Assembly: GCF_000620505.1 (NCBI RefSeq)
Contig: NZ_JIBC01000009.1
Span: 124,001 to 188,000 of the forward strand
Source of the DNA: Sulfitobacter sp. 20_GPM-1509m
GTDB lineage: Bacteria > Pseudomonadota > Alphaproteobacteria > Rhodobacterales > Rhodobacteraceae
DNA length: 64,000 bases
Direction: 5' to 3'
Under the pieces are notes generated by a model that was not told where the DNA came from, did no database searches, and saw only the letters and a program-made list of their open reading frames with translations. Shown piece by piece: positions 17,551-26,516 of this stretch. The number at the start of each line of letters is the position of its first letter. Position 1 is the stretch's first letter. The translations under genes were made by a program, and so were the position numbers.

Positions 17551-18381
17551 TCAGTCGCGCCCGGGTGCGGCGGGATAGACCCCCAGAATGTCGATCATGT
17601 TGGTGAAATAATCCAACTCTTCCAAAGCCCGCGCCACGCCGGGGTCTTCGGGGTGACCCTCGATGTCTGCGTAAAACTGGGTCGCTGTGAACGCGCCGCC
17701 CACCATATAGCTTTCCAGCTTGGTCATGTTGATCCCGTTGGTCGCAAAGCCACCCATCGCCTTGTAAAGGGCTGCGGGAATGTTGCGCACCTCAAAGACA
17801 AAGGTGGTGATCATGCGATCGGCACGGCGGCTGTAGTCGGCCTGCGGCGCCATCAGCAGGAATCGCGTCGTGTTGTGGCCTTGGTCCTCGATGTCGTTGG
17901 CCAGAACGGTCAGCCCGTGAATCTCTGCCGCGACCTTCGAGGCCAACGCGCCCACGCCCATTTCGCCAGAGGCCGCGATATCGGCCGCGGCACCGGCGCT
18001 GTCGGCTGCGGCTTCGGCTGTGATTCCATGGGCATTCAAAAAGGCACGCGCCTGCGGAATCAGTACCATATGCGCACGCACATGCTTGATGTCGTCCAGT
18101 GTCTGGCCGGGGTTCGCCATCACGGCAATGCGCACGCGGACAAAGGCTTCGCCGACGATACGCAGCCCCGATTGCGGCAACAGCCGGTGAATGTCGGCCA
18201 CCCGGCCATAGGTGGTGTTCTCAACCGGCAACATGGCCAGATCGGCGGCACCGCTGTTCACGGCATCAATCACGTCGTCAAAGGTGGTGCAGGGCACGGG
18301 AATCGCCCCGGGCCGTGCATTCAGGCAGGCTTCGTGACTGTAGGCGCCCAGATCTCCCTGAAAGGCGATACGTTCCGGCAT
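17551..18381 (-). CDS. pheA: Prephenate dehydratase
   Basis: Converts prephenate to phenylpyruvate in phenylalanine synthesis. The 276-residue monofunctional enzyme begins MPERIAFQGDLGAYSHEAC. It carries the substrate segment LAMLPVENTTYGRVADIHRL and the catalytic TTRFLLM motif (near residue 173), then a C-terminal ACT domain with ALYKAMGGFATNGINMTKLE for feedback by phenylalanine. No chorismate mutase domain is attached. The start at 18381 was chosen from the family N-terminus; the open frame extends far upstream without coding character. Confidence 0.95.
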   Translation of the reverse strand: MPERIAFQGDLGAYSHEACLNARPGAIPVPCTTFDDVIDAVNSGAADLAMLPVENTTYGRVADIHRLLPQSGLRIVGEAFVRVRIAVMANPGQTLDDIKHVRAHMVLIPQARAFLNAHGITAEAAADSAGAAADIAASGEMGVGALASKVAAEIHGLTVLANDIEDQGHNTTRFLLMAPQADYSRRADRMITTFVFEVRNIPAALYKAMGGFATNGINMTKLESYMVGGAFTATQFYADIEGHPEDPGVARALEELDYFTNMIDILGVYPAAPGRD

Positions 18382-18513
18382 GATTGGTCCTTTGTCGTAG
18401 GCCCCGCGATGATTTGCGGGGGCAGGGCGATTGGTCGCGGTAACTACACCTTGCCACAGCCAAGGGGAAGCCGTAGAAACCGCGCCAAACCCATAGACGT
18501 GGATGCGAGACAA

Positions 18514-19017
18514 ATGTTCGACACTATGACGACGACAAAGGTGGCCGGGGCGCTGTGTGGCGCGCTTCTTATTTTCCTGCTGGGCAAGTGGGCAGCCGAA
18601 GGGCTGTATGACCCTGCAAGCCATGGCGAGGCGGCCTATGTCATCGAAGTGGCTGACGCCGGTGGCGATGCCGCCCCTGCCGAAGAGGTGAACTTTGACG
18701 AGCTGATGGCCAATGCCGACGTCGAAAGCGGCGCCAAGGTTTTCCGCAAATGTTCGGCGTGCCACAAGCTTGACGACACGAATGGCACGGGTCCGCACCT
18801 TGACGGTCTTGTCGGTCGTGACGTCGGTTCGGTTCCGGGCTTCAGCTACTCGGCAGCGATGGCAGGCCACGGCGGTGTGTGGACACCCGAGGAAATCAGC
18901 CACTTCATCGAAAACCCGCGTGGTTATATCTCGGGCACGGCGATGGGCTTTGCCGGTCTGAAAAAGCCGCAGGATCGTGCGGACGTGATCGCCTATATTC
19001 AAAGCGTTTCGAACTGA
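18514..19017 (+). CDS. Membrane-anchored cytochrome c552 (CycM type)
   Basis: Electron carrier between the bc1 complex and cytochrome oxidase, tethered to the inner membrane. The 167-residue product has an uncleaved N-terminal anchor (VAGALCGALLIFLLGKWAA, about residues 10-28). A flexible acidic linker follows, then a class I heme domain with CSACH at residues 80-84 and an axial Met near 144 in SGTAMGFAGLKKP. The gene is divergent from pheA and ends in a strong terminator. ATG 18514 is preferred; ATG 18526 would remove four residues. Confidence 0.93.
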   Translation: MFDTMTTTKVAGALCGALLIFLLGKWAAEGLYDPASHGEAAYVIEVADAGGDAAPAEEVNFDELMANADVESGAKVFRKCSACHKLDDTNGTGPHLDGLVGRDVGSVPGFSYSAAMAGHGGVWTPEEISHFIENPRGYISGTAMGFAGLKKPQDRADVIAYIQSVSN

Positions 19018-19041
19018 TCGAACCGTTATTTGTAGAGTGTC

Positions 19042-19074
19042 AAAGGCCGCTTGCATCCCGCAGGCGGCCTTTTT
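19042..19074 (+). terminator. Rho-independent terminator of the cytochrome c552 gene
   Basis: Stem AAAGGCCGC (19042-19050) with GCGGCCTTT (19064-19072) and a trailing T run, 25 bases after the stop. Confidence 0.88.
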
Positions 19075-19219
19075 CGTGCGCTCTGGTTTTTAATTGACGT
19101 TTCACCGCCGTTCACGGAAACGCAACTTGTATCCGGTGCGGCTGGCCCTTTAGCGTAGATGTGCCATATTGCGTTGAAACCAACGCCAAAAACGACCCCC
19201 ACCAAGGAGGACAGGTATC

Positions 19220-21202
19220 ATGATGTTACGCCACCGCAGCTCCAAGGCCCGCGCTATCGCCAGGGCCTGTCGCACCACGACGGACAAAAGTGTTTGGGCC
19301 GCAGGTTTGGCATTGATGTTGGCGTTGCTGCTGGCCTTGCCTGTCTGGGCCGACGATGCGGCGGCCACGGATGCCAATGCCGCGACGGACGAAAAGATCA
19401 TCGATACCTATGGTTACTCTTTCTACGGCGACTTGAGCTATCCCGAGGATTACAAACATTTTTCCTATGTGAACCCGGATGCGCCCAAGGGTGGTGAAAT
19501 CTCGCTGGGCGTGGTGGGCACCTTTGATTCGATGAACCCCTACACCCGCAAGGGACGCGCCGGGGCGCTTTCGTCGATGATGTACGAAAGCTTGCTGGGC
19601 GAGGGGCCAACCGGCGCTGCGGTGCCTGCGGATGTCTATGCCGAATCCTACGGGTTGCTGGCGGAAAGCCTGGAATACGACGAAGGCAAGAACTGGGTGA
19701 TTTTCCACATGCGCCCCGAGGCAAAGTTCTCGGATGGCACGCCGGTCACTGCCTATGACATCGAGTTTTCGCACAACCTGCTCTTGGACGAGGGGCTGAA
19801 ATCCTATGCCGATGGGGTCCGCAAGCGTATCCCCAAGGTCGAGGTGATCGACGATCACACCATCAAGTTCTATTTCGCCCCCGGCATTTCGCGACGCACA
19901 TTGATTGATCAGGTCGGTGCGGTGCCCGCATGGTCAAAGGCGTGGTACGAAAAGACCGGCGCGGGCCTGAACGAGGGCCGCATGGATGTTTCCCCCGGTT
20001 CTGGTCCCTATGTCATAGACAGCGTCGATGTGAACCGCCGTATCGTCTACAAACGTAACCCGGACTATTGGGGCAATGACCTGCCGTTCAACGTGGGCCG
20101 GAACAACTTTGATCAGATCCGCATCGAATACTTCGGTGACGACACAGCGTCCTTCGAGGCCTTCAAGGCTGGCGTTTATACCTTCCGTCGCGAGAGTGAT
20201 TCCAAGAAATGGGCGACCGGCTATGATTTCCCCAAGGTGGAAAGCGGCGCGATCAAGGTCGAGGACCTGCCAGACGGCTCGCCTCCGACACCCACGGGTA
20301 TCGTGTTCAACCTCGGGTCAGAACCGCTGAAGGACCGTCGCGTGCGTCAGGCACTGGCCCTGGCCTTCAACTTTGAATGGACCAACGAAAGCCTGCAATA
20401 TGGCCTGTTCGAACAGCGTGCCTCATACACTCAGGACACTGACGTGATGGCAAACGGCGTGCCCGAAGGGGCCGAGCTGGAACTGTTGAAAAGCCTTGGC
20501 GATCTGGTCCCGCCCGAGATGTTGACCGAGCCTGCGCTTGTCCCCCACACCTCCAGCCCCGAGCGTTTGCTGGACCGGCGCAACACCCGCGCCGCGATGA
20601 AGCTGCTGGACGACGCAGGATGGGCCGTGGGGAGCGATGGTATTCGCCGCAATGCCAACGGCGAGGCTTTGAAGCTCAACTTCCTGTTCAACTCGTCGGC
20701 GTCTGGCACGCTGTCGGGGGTGATGGAAAACTATGTCTCGAACGTGAAAAAGCTGGGCGTCGACATCACCTTGGAAAAAGTTGATCCGTCGCAATACACC
20801 AACCGCGAGCGGGACCGTGATTATGATCTGGTCTATGACCAGTACCTGACATTCCTGATTGCCCACACCGGGCTGCAACAGGCCTATGGTTCGGAAACTT
20901 CGGCCTTCTCGCTGTTCAACCCCGCCGGTCTGTCCAGCCCGTTGGTCGATGCGATCATTGATGCGGGTCTGAACGCGCAAGACAGCGCCAACGAAAAGAC
21001 CGCCTTGATGGCGTTGGACCGCGCGCTGCGCTACGAATTCTTCATGATCCCGGTCTGGTATAATCCCAGCCACTGGGTTGCCTATTACGACCAGTACGAA
21101 CACCCCGATGTCATCCCGCCCTTTGAATTGGGGTACATGGATTTCTGGTGGTACAATCAGGACAAAGCCGACGCCCTGCGCGCGTCGGGCGCGCTGAGGT
21201 AG
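19220..21202 (+). CDS. yejA: Peptide ABC transporter substrate-binding protein YejA
   Basis: Periplasmic solute receptor (SBP family 5, 660 residues) for peptides, including microcin C-type compounds in enterics. An N-terminal signal with hydrophobic core (AAGLALMLALLLALPVWA, about residues 31-48) ends at an AxA-like site near AWADDA. The mature part begins TYGYSFYGDLSYPEDYKHFS, typical of YejA, and contains GSGPYVIDSVDVNRRIVYKR. AAGGAGG (19204-19210) precedes the start. It heads a four-gene operon complete with both permeases and the ATPase. Confidence 0.93.
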   Translation: MMLRHRSSKARAIARACRTTTDKSVWAAGLALMLALLLALPVWADDAAATDANAATDEKIIDTYGYSFYGDLSYPEDYKHFSYVNPDAPKGGEISLGVVGTFDSMNPYTRKGRAGALSSMMYESLLGEGPTGAAVPADVYAESYGLLAESLEYDEGKNWVIFHMRPEAKFSDGTPVTAYDIEFSHNLLLDEGLKSYADGVRKRIPKVEVIDDHTIKFYFAPGISRRTLIDQVGAVPAWSKAWYEKTGAGLNEGRMDVSPGSGPYVIDSVDVNRRIVYKRNPDYWGNDLPFNVGRNNFDQIRIEYFGDDTASFEAFKAGVYTFRRESDSKKWATGYDFPKVESGAIKVEDLPDGSPPTPTGIVFNLGSEPLKDRRVRQALALAFNFEWTNESLQYGLFEQRASYTQDTDVMANGVPEGAELELLKSLGDLVPPEMLTEPALVPHTSSPERLLDRRNTRAAMKLLDDAGWAVGSDGIRRNANGEALKLNFLFNSSASGTLSGVMENYVSNVKKLGVDITLEKVDPSQYTNRERDRDYDLVYDQYLTFLIAHTGLQQAYGSETSAFSLFNPAGLSSPLVDAIIDAGLNAQDSANEKTALMALDRALRYEFFMIPVWYNPSHWVAYYDQYEHPDVIPPFELGYMDFWWYNQDKADALRASGALR

Positions 21203-21205
21203 CAG

Positions 21206-22300
21206 ATGGGTGCCTATATTCTAAGACGGCTGGCGTTGGTCATACCGACGCTGCTGGGTATCCTTTTGGTCAACTTCGTGCTGACGCAATTTGTGCCCGG
21301 CGGTCCGGTCGAACAGGCCATCGCCCGCGCCCAGGGCGGCGGTGACGTCTTTGAAGGGTTTGCCGGTGGCAACAACGACGCCGGTGGCATGGACGCGCTG
21401 AACACGGCGTCGGACAGCAAATACATCGGCGCCCGAGGACTGCCGCCCGAGTTCATCAAGGAGCTTGAGAAAGAGTTCGGCTTTGACAAGCCGCCTGCAG
21501 AGCGGTTCCTGCGGATGATCTGGAACTATATGCGCTTTGATTTCGGCGAGAGCTATTTCAGATCGGTCAGCGTGGTCGATCTGATCATCGAAAAGCTGCC
21601 CGTGTCGATCACGCTGGGGCTTTGGTCGACGCTGATCGCCTATATGATCTCGATTCCGCTCGGCATCCGAAAGGCGGTCAAGGACGGGACGAAATTCGAC
21701 ACGTGGACGTCGGGCGCCATCATTGCCGCCTATGCCATCCCCGGCTTCCTGTTCGCGATCCTGCTGCTGGTGCTGTTTGCCGGTGGGTCCTATTGGCAGA
21801 TATTCCCGCTGCGCGGCCTGACGTCAGACGATTTTCACACGCTCAGCGCATGGGGCAAGGTCAAGGACTACGCCTGGCACATCACCCTGCCGGTTCTGGC
21901 CAGCACCATCGGTGCCTTTGCAACGCTGACCCTGCTGACCAAGAACAGCTTTCTTGATGAGATCAAGAAACACTATGTCATGACCGCCCGCGCCAAGGGG
22001 CTGTCGGAACGCCGCGTGCTTTATGGCCACGTGTTCCGCAACGCCATGCTGATCGTGATCGCCGGGTTTCCGGCGGTGTTTATCGGCGTGTTCTTTGGCG
22101 GCTCGATCATTATCGAAACCATCTTTTCGCTGGATGGTTTGGGGCGTCTGGGCTTTGAGGCTGCGGTGGCGCGCGACTATCCGATCGTATTCGGCACGCT
22201 GTTCATCTTTGGCCTGATCGGTCTGGTGGTCGGCATCCTGTCGGACCTGATGTATGTGCTGGTCGATCCGCGCATTGATTTCGAGCGGAGGGAAGGTTGA
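21206..22300 (+). CDS. yejB: Peptide ABC transporter permease YejB
   Basis: Inner-membrane permease of 364 residues with the DppB/OppB architecture. The N-terminal helix is [20 protein letters not shown]; further helices lie near residues 135-160, 170-195, 235-255 and the end. The cytoplasmic EAA loop is [20 protein letters not shown]. The start is 4 bases after the yejA stop, and the stop overlaps yejE by one base (TGATG), so the operon is translationally coupled. Confidence 0.94.
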   Translation: MGAYILRRLALVIPTLLGILLVNFVLTQFVPGGPVEQAIARAQGGGDVFEGFAGGNNDAGGMDALNTASDSKYIGARGLPPEFIKELEKEFGFDKPPAERFLRMIWNYMRFDFGESYFRSVSVVDLIIEKLPVSITLGLWSTLIAYMISIPLGIRKAVKDGTKFDTWTSGAIIAAYAIPGFLFAILLLVLFAGGSYWQIFPLRGLTSDDFHTLSAWGKVKDYAWHITLPVLASTIGAFATLTLLTKNSFLDEIKKHYVMTARAKGLSERRVLYGHVFRNAMLIVIAGFPAVFIGVFFGGSIIIETIFSLDGLGRLGFEAAVARDYPIVFGTLFIFGLIGLVVGILSDLMYVLVDPRIDFERREG

Positions 22301-23466
22301 TGGTGCACGAAACCGATCCTGCCATCGCGCAACCGGTTCTGGCCCCGCGCCGCCGGACTTTTGGCCTGTCCCCGCTGAACAAGCGCCGCTGGAACAATTT
22401 CAAGAAAAACCGCCGCGCCTTCTGGTCGCTGTGTATTTTCGCGGTGCTGTTCGGGCTGAGCCTGTTCGCCGAGTTTCTGGCCAACGACAAACCGATTCTC
22501 ATCCGGTATCAGGGCGAGTTTTACACGCCGATCTGGCACTTTTACCCGGAAACCGACTTTGGCGGCGATTTCCAGACCGAGGCCGTTTACCGCGACCCCG
22601 AGGTGAAATGCCTGATCGCCACGGGCGGCATGGATGCCTGTTTCGACGATCCCGACGCGCTGATACGCGATGCAGCAGACGGCGAGATTGACGGACAGAA
22701 GATTGACCGCGGCTGGGCCATCTGGCCGCTGATCCCCTATTCGTTCAACACCGCCGTAGACCGTCCCGGCGCGGCACCTTTGCCACCAAACCGTCAGAAC
22801 CTGCTCGGCACCGACGCGACCAAGCGTGACGTGCTGGCGCGGGTCATCCACGGGTTCCGGCTGTCAATTCTGTTCACGCTGATCGTCACCGGCGTGGCCA
22901 GCATCATCGGGATCATCGCGGGCGCGGTGCAGGGATTTTTCGGTGGCTGGGTCGACCTGATCTTTCAACGGATCATCGAGATCTGGTCTTCGACGCCAAG
23001 CCTGTATGTCATCATCATCATGTTTGCGATATTGGGGCGCAGTTTCTGGCTGCTTGTGTTCCTGCTTGTGCTGTTCAGTTGGACGGGCCTGGTCGGCGTG
23101 GTGCGCGCCGAATTCCTGCGTGCGCGCAACCTGGAATATGTGCGTGCGGCGCGGGCGCTGGGCGTGGGGAACGTGACGATCATGTTCCGTCACATGCTGC
23201 CCAACGCGATGGTGGCGACGCTGACCATGCTGCCGTTCATCATCACCGGCACGATTTCATCCTTGGCGGTGCTCGATTTCCTCGGCTTTGGCCTGCCCTC
23301 ATCGGCGCCTTCGCTGGGCGAGCTGACCTTGCAGGCCAAGCAGAACCTGCAGGCGCCGTGGCTGGCCTTTACCGCCTTCACCGTGTTCGCGGTGATGCTG
23401 TCGCTGTTGATCTTTATCTTTGAGGGCATCCGCGATGCCTTTGATCCGCGAAAGACGTTTTCATGA
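22300..23466 (+). CDS. yejE: Peptide ABC transporter permease YejE
   Basis: Second inner-membrane permease, 388 residues, of the OppC/DppC type. The YejE family has an N-terminal cytoplasmic SPLNKRRWNNFKKNRRAFWS, a first helix, a large periplasmic insert (about residues 75-165) and then the DppC core. The EAA loop is RARNLEYVRAARALGVGNVT. The ATG at 22300 was chosen over an in-frame TTG at 22297. Its 3' end overlaps yejF by 4 bp. Confidence 0.94.
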   Translation: MVHETDPAIAQPVLAPRRRTFGLSPLNKRRWNNFKKNRRAFWSLCIFAVLFGLSLFAEFLANDKPILIRYQGEFYTPIWHFYPETDFGGDFQTEAVYRDPEVKCLIATGGMDACFDDPDALIRDAADGEIDGQKIDRGWAIWPLIPYSFNTAVDRPGAAPLPPNRQNLLGTDATKRDVLARVIHGFRLSILFTLIVTGVASIIGIIAGAVQGFFGGWVDLIFQRIIEIWSSTPSLYVIIIMFAILGRSFWLLVFLLVLFSWTGLVGVVRAEFLRARNLEYVRAARALGVGNVTIMFRHMLPNAMVATLTMLPFIITGTISSLAVLDFLGFGLPSSAPSLGELTLQAKQNLQAPWLAFTAFTVFAVMLSLLIFIFEGIRDAFDPRKTFS

Positions 23467-25046
23467 CTGATCCCATCCTCAAGGTGGAAAACCTGCGCGT
23501 GTCCTTCCGGCAGGACGGCGCGCTGACCGATGCGGTCAAGGGCGTGTCGTTCAGCGTCGCACGTGGTGAAACCGTGGCTCTGGTGGGCGAAAGCGGCTCG
23601 GGCAAGTCTGTCTCGGCGCTGTCCACCGTGTCCCTGTTGGGCGACAGCGCGCAGGTGTCCGGGTCTGTCACATACGACGGGCAGGAAATGATCGGCGCCA
23701 GTGATGCGCTGCTGCGCAAGGTGCGGGGCAACGACATTTCCTTCATCTTTCAGGAACCGATGACCTCGCTCAATCCGCTGCACACCATTGAAAAGCAGTT
23801 GACCGAAAGCCTGGCCCTGCATCAGGGGCTGACAGGCAAGGCCGCGCGTGCGCGTATTCTGGAACTGATGGACAAGGTCGGCATCCGCGACGCCGAAAGC
23901 CGGCTGGGTGCCTATCCGCACCAACTGTCCGGCGGCCAACGGCAGCGGGTGATGATCGCCATGGCATTGGCCAACCAGCCCGACGTTCTGATCGCGGACG
24001 AACCTACCACGGCGCTGGATGTGACCATTCAGGCGCAGATCCTGGACCTGCTGGCTGACCTCAAGCAGACCGAGAACATGGGGATGCTGTTCATCACCCA
24101 CGATCTGGGCATCGTGCGCCGCATCGCCGACCGTGTGTTCGTGATGCGCCACGGCGAAGTGGTCGAAAGTGGTCCTACATCAGAAATTTTCGCCAATCCG
24201 CAGCACGATTATACCAAGATGCTGCTGAACGCCGAACCCTCGGGTGCACCCGAACCCGTGGCTGCCGATGCACCAGTTGTGGCCGAGATTGAACACCTGA
24301 AGGTCTGGTTCCCGATCCAGACCGGCCTGATGCGCCGCACCACCGGTCATGTAAAGGCGGTGAACGACGCCAGCCTGACCGTGCGCGCCGGTGAAACCGT
24401 GGGGATCGTCGGCGAAAGCGGCTCGGGCAAGACGACGCTGGCGCTGGCCATCATGCGGCTGATCTCGTCCGAGGGGCGGATCGTCTACATGGGGCAGGAC
24501 GTGCGCAAATGGTCCACGCGCGAATTGCGCCGTCTTCGGTCGGAAATGCAAATCGTGTTTCAGGACCCCTTCGGATCGCTCAGCCCGCGTATGACCTGTG
24601 CCCAGATCATCGCCGAAGGGCTGACAGTCCACAAGGTTGACGCCCACCGCGACCGCCGCGAGCTGGTCAGCGAGGTCATGGTCGAGGTGGGGCTGAACCC
24701 CGCCACGATGGACCGCTATCCGCATGAATTTTCGGGCGGTCAGCGCCAGCGTATCGCCATCGCCCGTGCCATGGTGCTGCGCCCCAAGCTGGTTGTGCTG
24801 GACGAACCCACAAGCGCGCTGGATATGACAGTGCAGGTGCAGATCGTCGAGCTGCTGCGCAATCTGCAGAAAAAATACGGGCTGGCCTATCTGTTCATCA
24901 GCCACGACCTGAAAGTCGTGCGGGCGATGTCACATCAGGTGATGGTGATGAAACAGGGCGATGTGGTGGAACACGGCACCGCGGCCGAGATGTTCGACAA
25001 TCCGCAAACGGAATACACCCAGACGCTGCTGCAAGCGACGCATTAG
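23463..25046 (+). CDS. yejF: Peptide ABC transporter ATP-binding protein YejF (tandem ABC domains)
   Basis: Cytoplasmic ATPase of 527 residues with two fused ABC domains. Each has a Walker A (GESGSGKS near residue 42, GESGSGKTT near 318), a signature motif (LSGGQRQRV and FSGGQRQRI), and Walker B ([12 protein letters not shown] and [12 protein letters not shown]). It powers the YejBE pore. The start overlaps yejE in an ATGA. No accessory peptidase or efflux gene follows, and the operon ends here. Confidence 0.95.
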   Translation: MTDPILKVENLRVSFRQDGALTDAVKGVSFSVARGETVALVGESGSGKSVSALSTVSLLGDSAQVSGSVTYDGQEMIGASDALLRKVRGNDISFIFQEPMTSLNPLHTIEKQLTESLALHQGLTGKAARARILELMDKVGIRDAESRLGAYPHQLSGGQRQRVMIAMALANQPDVLIADEPTTALDVTIQAQILDLLADLKQTENMGMLFITHDLGIVRRIADRVFVMRHGEVVESGPTSEIFANPQHDYTKMLLNAEPSGAPEPVAADAPVVAEIEHLKVWFPIQTGLMRRTTGHVKAVNDASLTVRAGETVGIVGESGSGKTTLALAIMRLISSEGRIVYMGQDVRKWSTRELRRLRSEMQIVFQDPFGSLSPRMTCAQIIAEGLTVHKVDAHRDRRELVSEVMVEVGLNPATMDRYPHEFSGGQRQRIAIARAMVLRPKLVVLDEPTSALDMTVQVQIVELLRNLQKKYGLAYLFISHDLKVVRAMSHQVMVMKQGDVVEHGTAAEMFDNPQTEYTQTLLQATH

Positions 25047-25057
25047 GGCGTCGGGGT

Positions 25058-25207
25058 TTATTGTACTGACGTCAAGATAGAGGTCTGGACCGCAGGCACC
25101 TGCAGGGCCGCCAGCCACGTTTCGGGTTGTTCTTTCGGCAGATTGACCGCCACCACGCCCAAAGTCAGCGCAACTGTCAGGCCGATAGCCATGATGAACG
25201 TTTTCAT
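25058..25207 (-). CDS. Small single-span membrane or secreted protein, 49 residues
   Basis: The product begins MKTFIMAIGLTVALTLGVVA, one hydrophobic segment (about residues 3-22), then a short polar tail NLPKEQPETWLAALQVPAVQ. An AAAAAGGAG ribosome site stands 8 bases before ATG 25207, which argues that it is a real gene. A longer in-frame extension upstream has no ribosome site and was rejected. I do not recognise a family. Confidence 0.55.
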   Translation of the reverse strand: MKTFIMAIGLTVALTLGVVAVNLPKEQPETWLAALQVPAVQTSILTSVQ

Positions 25208-25380
25208 GCGGTGCACTCCTTTTTGCGTTGGTCGAAAGTATAACGCACCAGAGCAGCTATTCCGTCGCGGGTCAGGCAATGTTTTTCGCAATAGGCCAGA
25301 ATCTGCGCAAGGCGTGCCGGTTCGCGGCGCCATGTGAGACGCCGCAGGGATCCGCGCGTTCAGGTCCGCCATCCATCCAC

Positions 25381-25536
25381 TCACAGCTTGGTTGGATCTG
25401 TGTCACGTGGCGGTTGTACGAACCAGTGTCCCTTGGGAAGCCACCGCTTGCGCGGGGCTTTGTCCGGGGCGTCATAAACCCGCATCTTTTCGGTCCGGGT
25501 TGCGGTTCTGAAAGTATCTGCAAGAATTGTAAGCAT
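25381..25536 (-). CDS. Small basic hypothetical protein, 51 residues
   Basis: Reads MLTILADTFRTATRTEKMRV then a Pro/Arg/Lys-rich C-terminal half with KRWLPKGHWFVQPPRD, ending at TGA. It is too short for many gene callers. Support comes from a possible TAGGAA ribosome site 6-7 bases before ATG 25536, its divergent position beside the LysR gene with a shared dyad upstream, and its protein-like composition. The motif does not match DUF1127. No function assigned. Confidence 0.45.
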   Translation of the reverse strand: MLTILADTFRTATRTEKMRVYDAPDKAPRKRWLPKGHWFVQPPRDTDPTKL

Positions 25537-25552
25537 GATGTTTTCCTACGGT

Positions 25553-25583
25553 GTTGAGCTTGTGTGCTTGAAACATGGGCTCA
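25553..25583. promoter_or_regulatory. Inverted repeat in the LysR/small-ORF intergenic region
   Basis: Perfect 7-bp arms GTTGAGC (25553-25559) and GCTCAAC (25577-25583) around a 17-base spacer, 55 bases upstream of the LysR start. Dyads of this kind are typical LysR-family binding sites; the binding is inferred. Confidence 0.45.
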
Positions 25584-25637
25584 ACACGCGGATCATGCGA
25601 CTCAATTGGATTTTCATTATGTAAGCTGAGGTTTAAT

Positions 25638-26513
25638 ATGGATTGGCGACACATGCCGCCGCTCGCCGCGCTGCGGGCTTTTGCGGCCTTTGCCGAAAAG
25701 GGCACATTGGTGGGGGCAGGCGACACGCTGGGCGTCAGCCATGCCGCCGTCAGCCAGCAAATCCGCAGCCTTGAGGACCATCTGGGCGTGCCGCTTGTGG
25801 ACCGGACAGGCCGCAAGCTGGAACTGACAGAGGCAGGTGCCGCGCTGGCGCAGGCGTGCAGTGAGGGGTTCGGCAATATCGCCCGCACAGTCGAAGACAT
25901 CACCGGCGTCAGCGATGCGCGCGCGGTGCATGTGTCGACCACGCCGACCTTTGCGGCCTCCTGGCTGATGCCGCGATTGCCCGCGTTTCAGGCGGATTAT
26001 CCGGGGATCAAGCTGTTGATCGACCCGACGCCCAAGCTGGCCGATCTCAGCCCCGGCGGAATTGATCTGGCTATCCGCTACGGGGTCGGGCCGTGGGGGA
26101 ACTATACCTGCCAGATGCTGGTGGAATCGCCCATCGTCGTGGTCGCGGCCCCCACGCTGATCGCAGGGCGACCCGTGAATAGCCCCGCCGATCTGGCCTG
26201 TTTGCCGTGGCTGGAGGAACTGGGCACGACAGAAAGCACCACGTGGCTTCACAATCATGGTGTCGAACAGGGCGCGGTGGGGGCTTACATGCAGATGCCG
26301 GGCAATCTGGTGCTGGATGCGGCGCGGGGCGGGCAAGGGATCGCCGTGACCGTGCGTGCCTTTGTCGAGGCGGATATCGCAGAAGGGCGTCTGGTGCAGT
26401 TGTTTGAAGAGCCGCGGGCAGGAGCGGGCTATCATCTGGTGACGCGGCCCGGTGTCATGCGGCCGGGGTTGCGCACCTTTGTGCGCTGGCTGGCCCGTCA
26501 GGTGCCAGCGTAG
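25638..26513 (+). CDS. LysR family transcriptional regulator (GcvA-like)
   Basis: DNA-binding regulator of 291 residues. The N-terminal winged HTH is PPLAALRAFAAFAEKGTLVG with AVSQQIRSLEDHLGVPLVDR. The LysR substrate-binding domain (about residues 90-290) has the GcvA-type feature FAASWLMPRLPAFQADYPGI. The start at 25638 was chosen because it begins MDWRHMPPLAALRAF, the standard GcvA-type start. It is divergent from a 51-residue ORF, separated by a dyad. Target is not evident. Confidence 0.92.
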   Translation: MDWRHMPPLAALRAFAAFAEKGTLVGAGDTLGVSHAAVSQQIRSLEDHLGVPLVDRTGRKLELTEAGAALAQACSEGFGNIARTVEDITGVSDARAVHVSTTPTFAASWLMPRLPAFQADYPGIKLLIDPTPKLADLSPGGIDLAIRYGVGPWGNYTCQMLVESPIVVVAAPTLIAGRPVNSPADLACLPWLEELGTTESTTWLHNHGVEQGAVGAYMQMPGNLVLDAARGGQGIAVTVRAFVEADIAEGRLVQLFEEPRAGAGYHLVTRPGVMRPGLRTFVRWLARQVPA

Positions 26514-26516
26514 GGA

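Noticed and set aside
25272-25523. An 83-codon minus-strand frame overlapping the 51-residue ORF
   Set aside because: No ribosome site and poor composition; the smaller ORF in another frame fits better.
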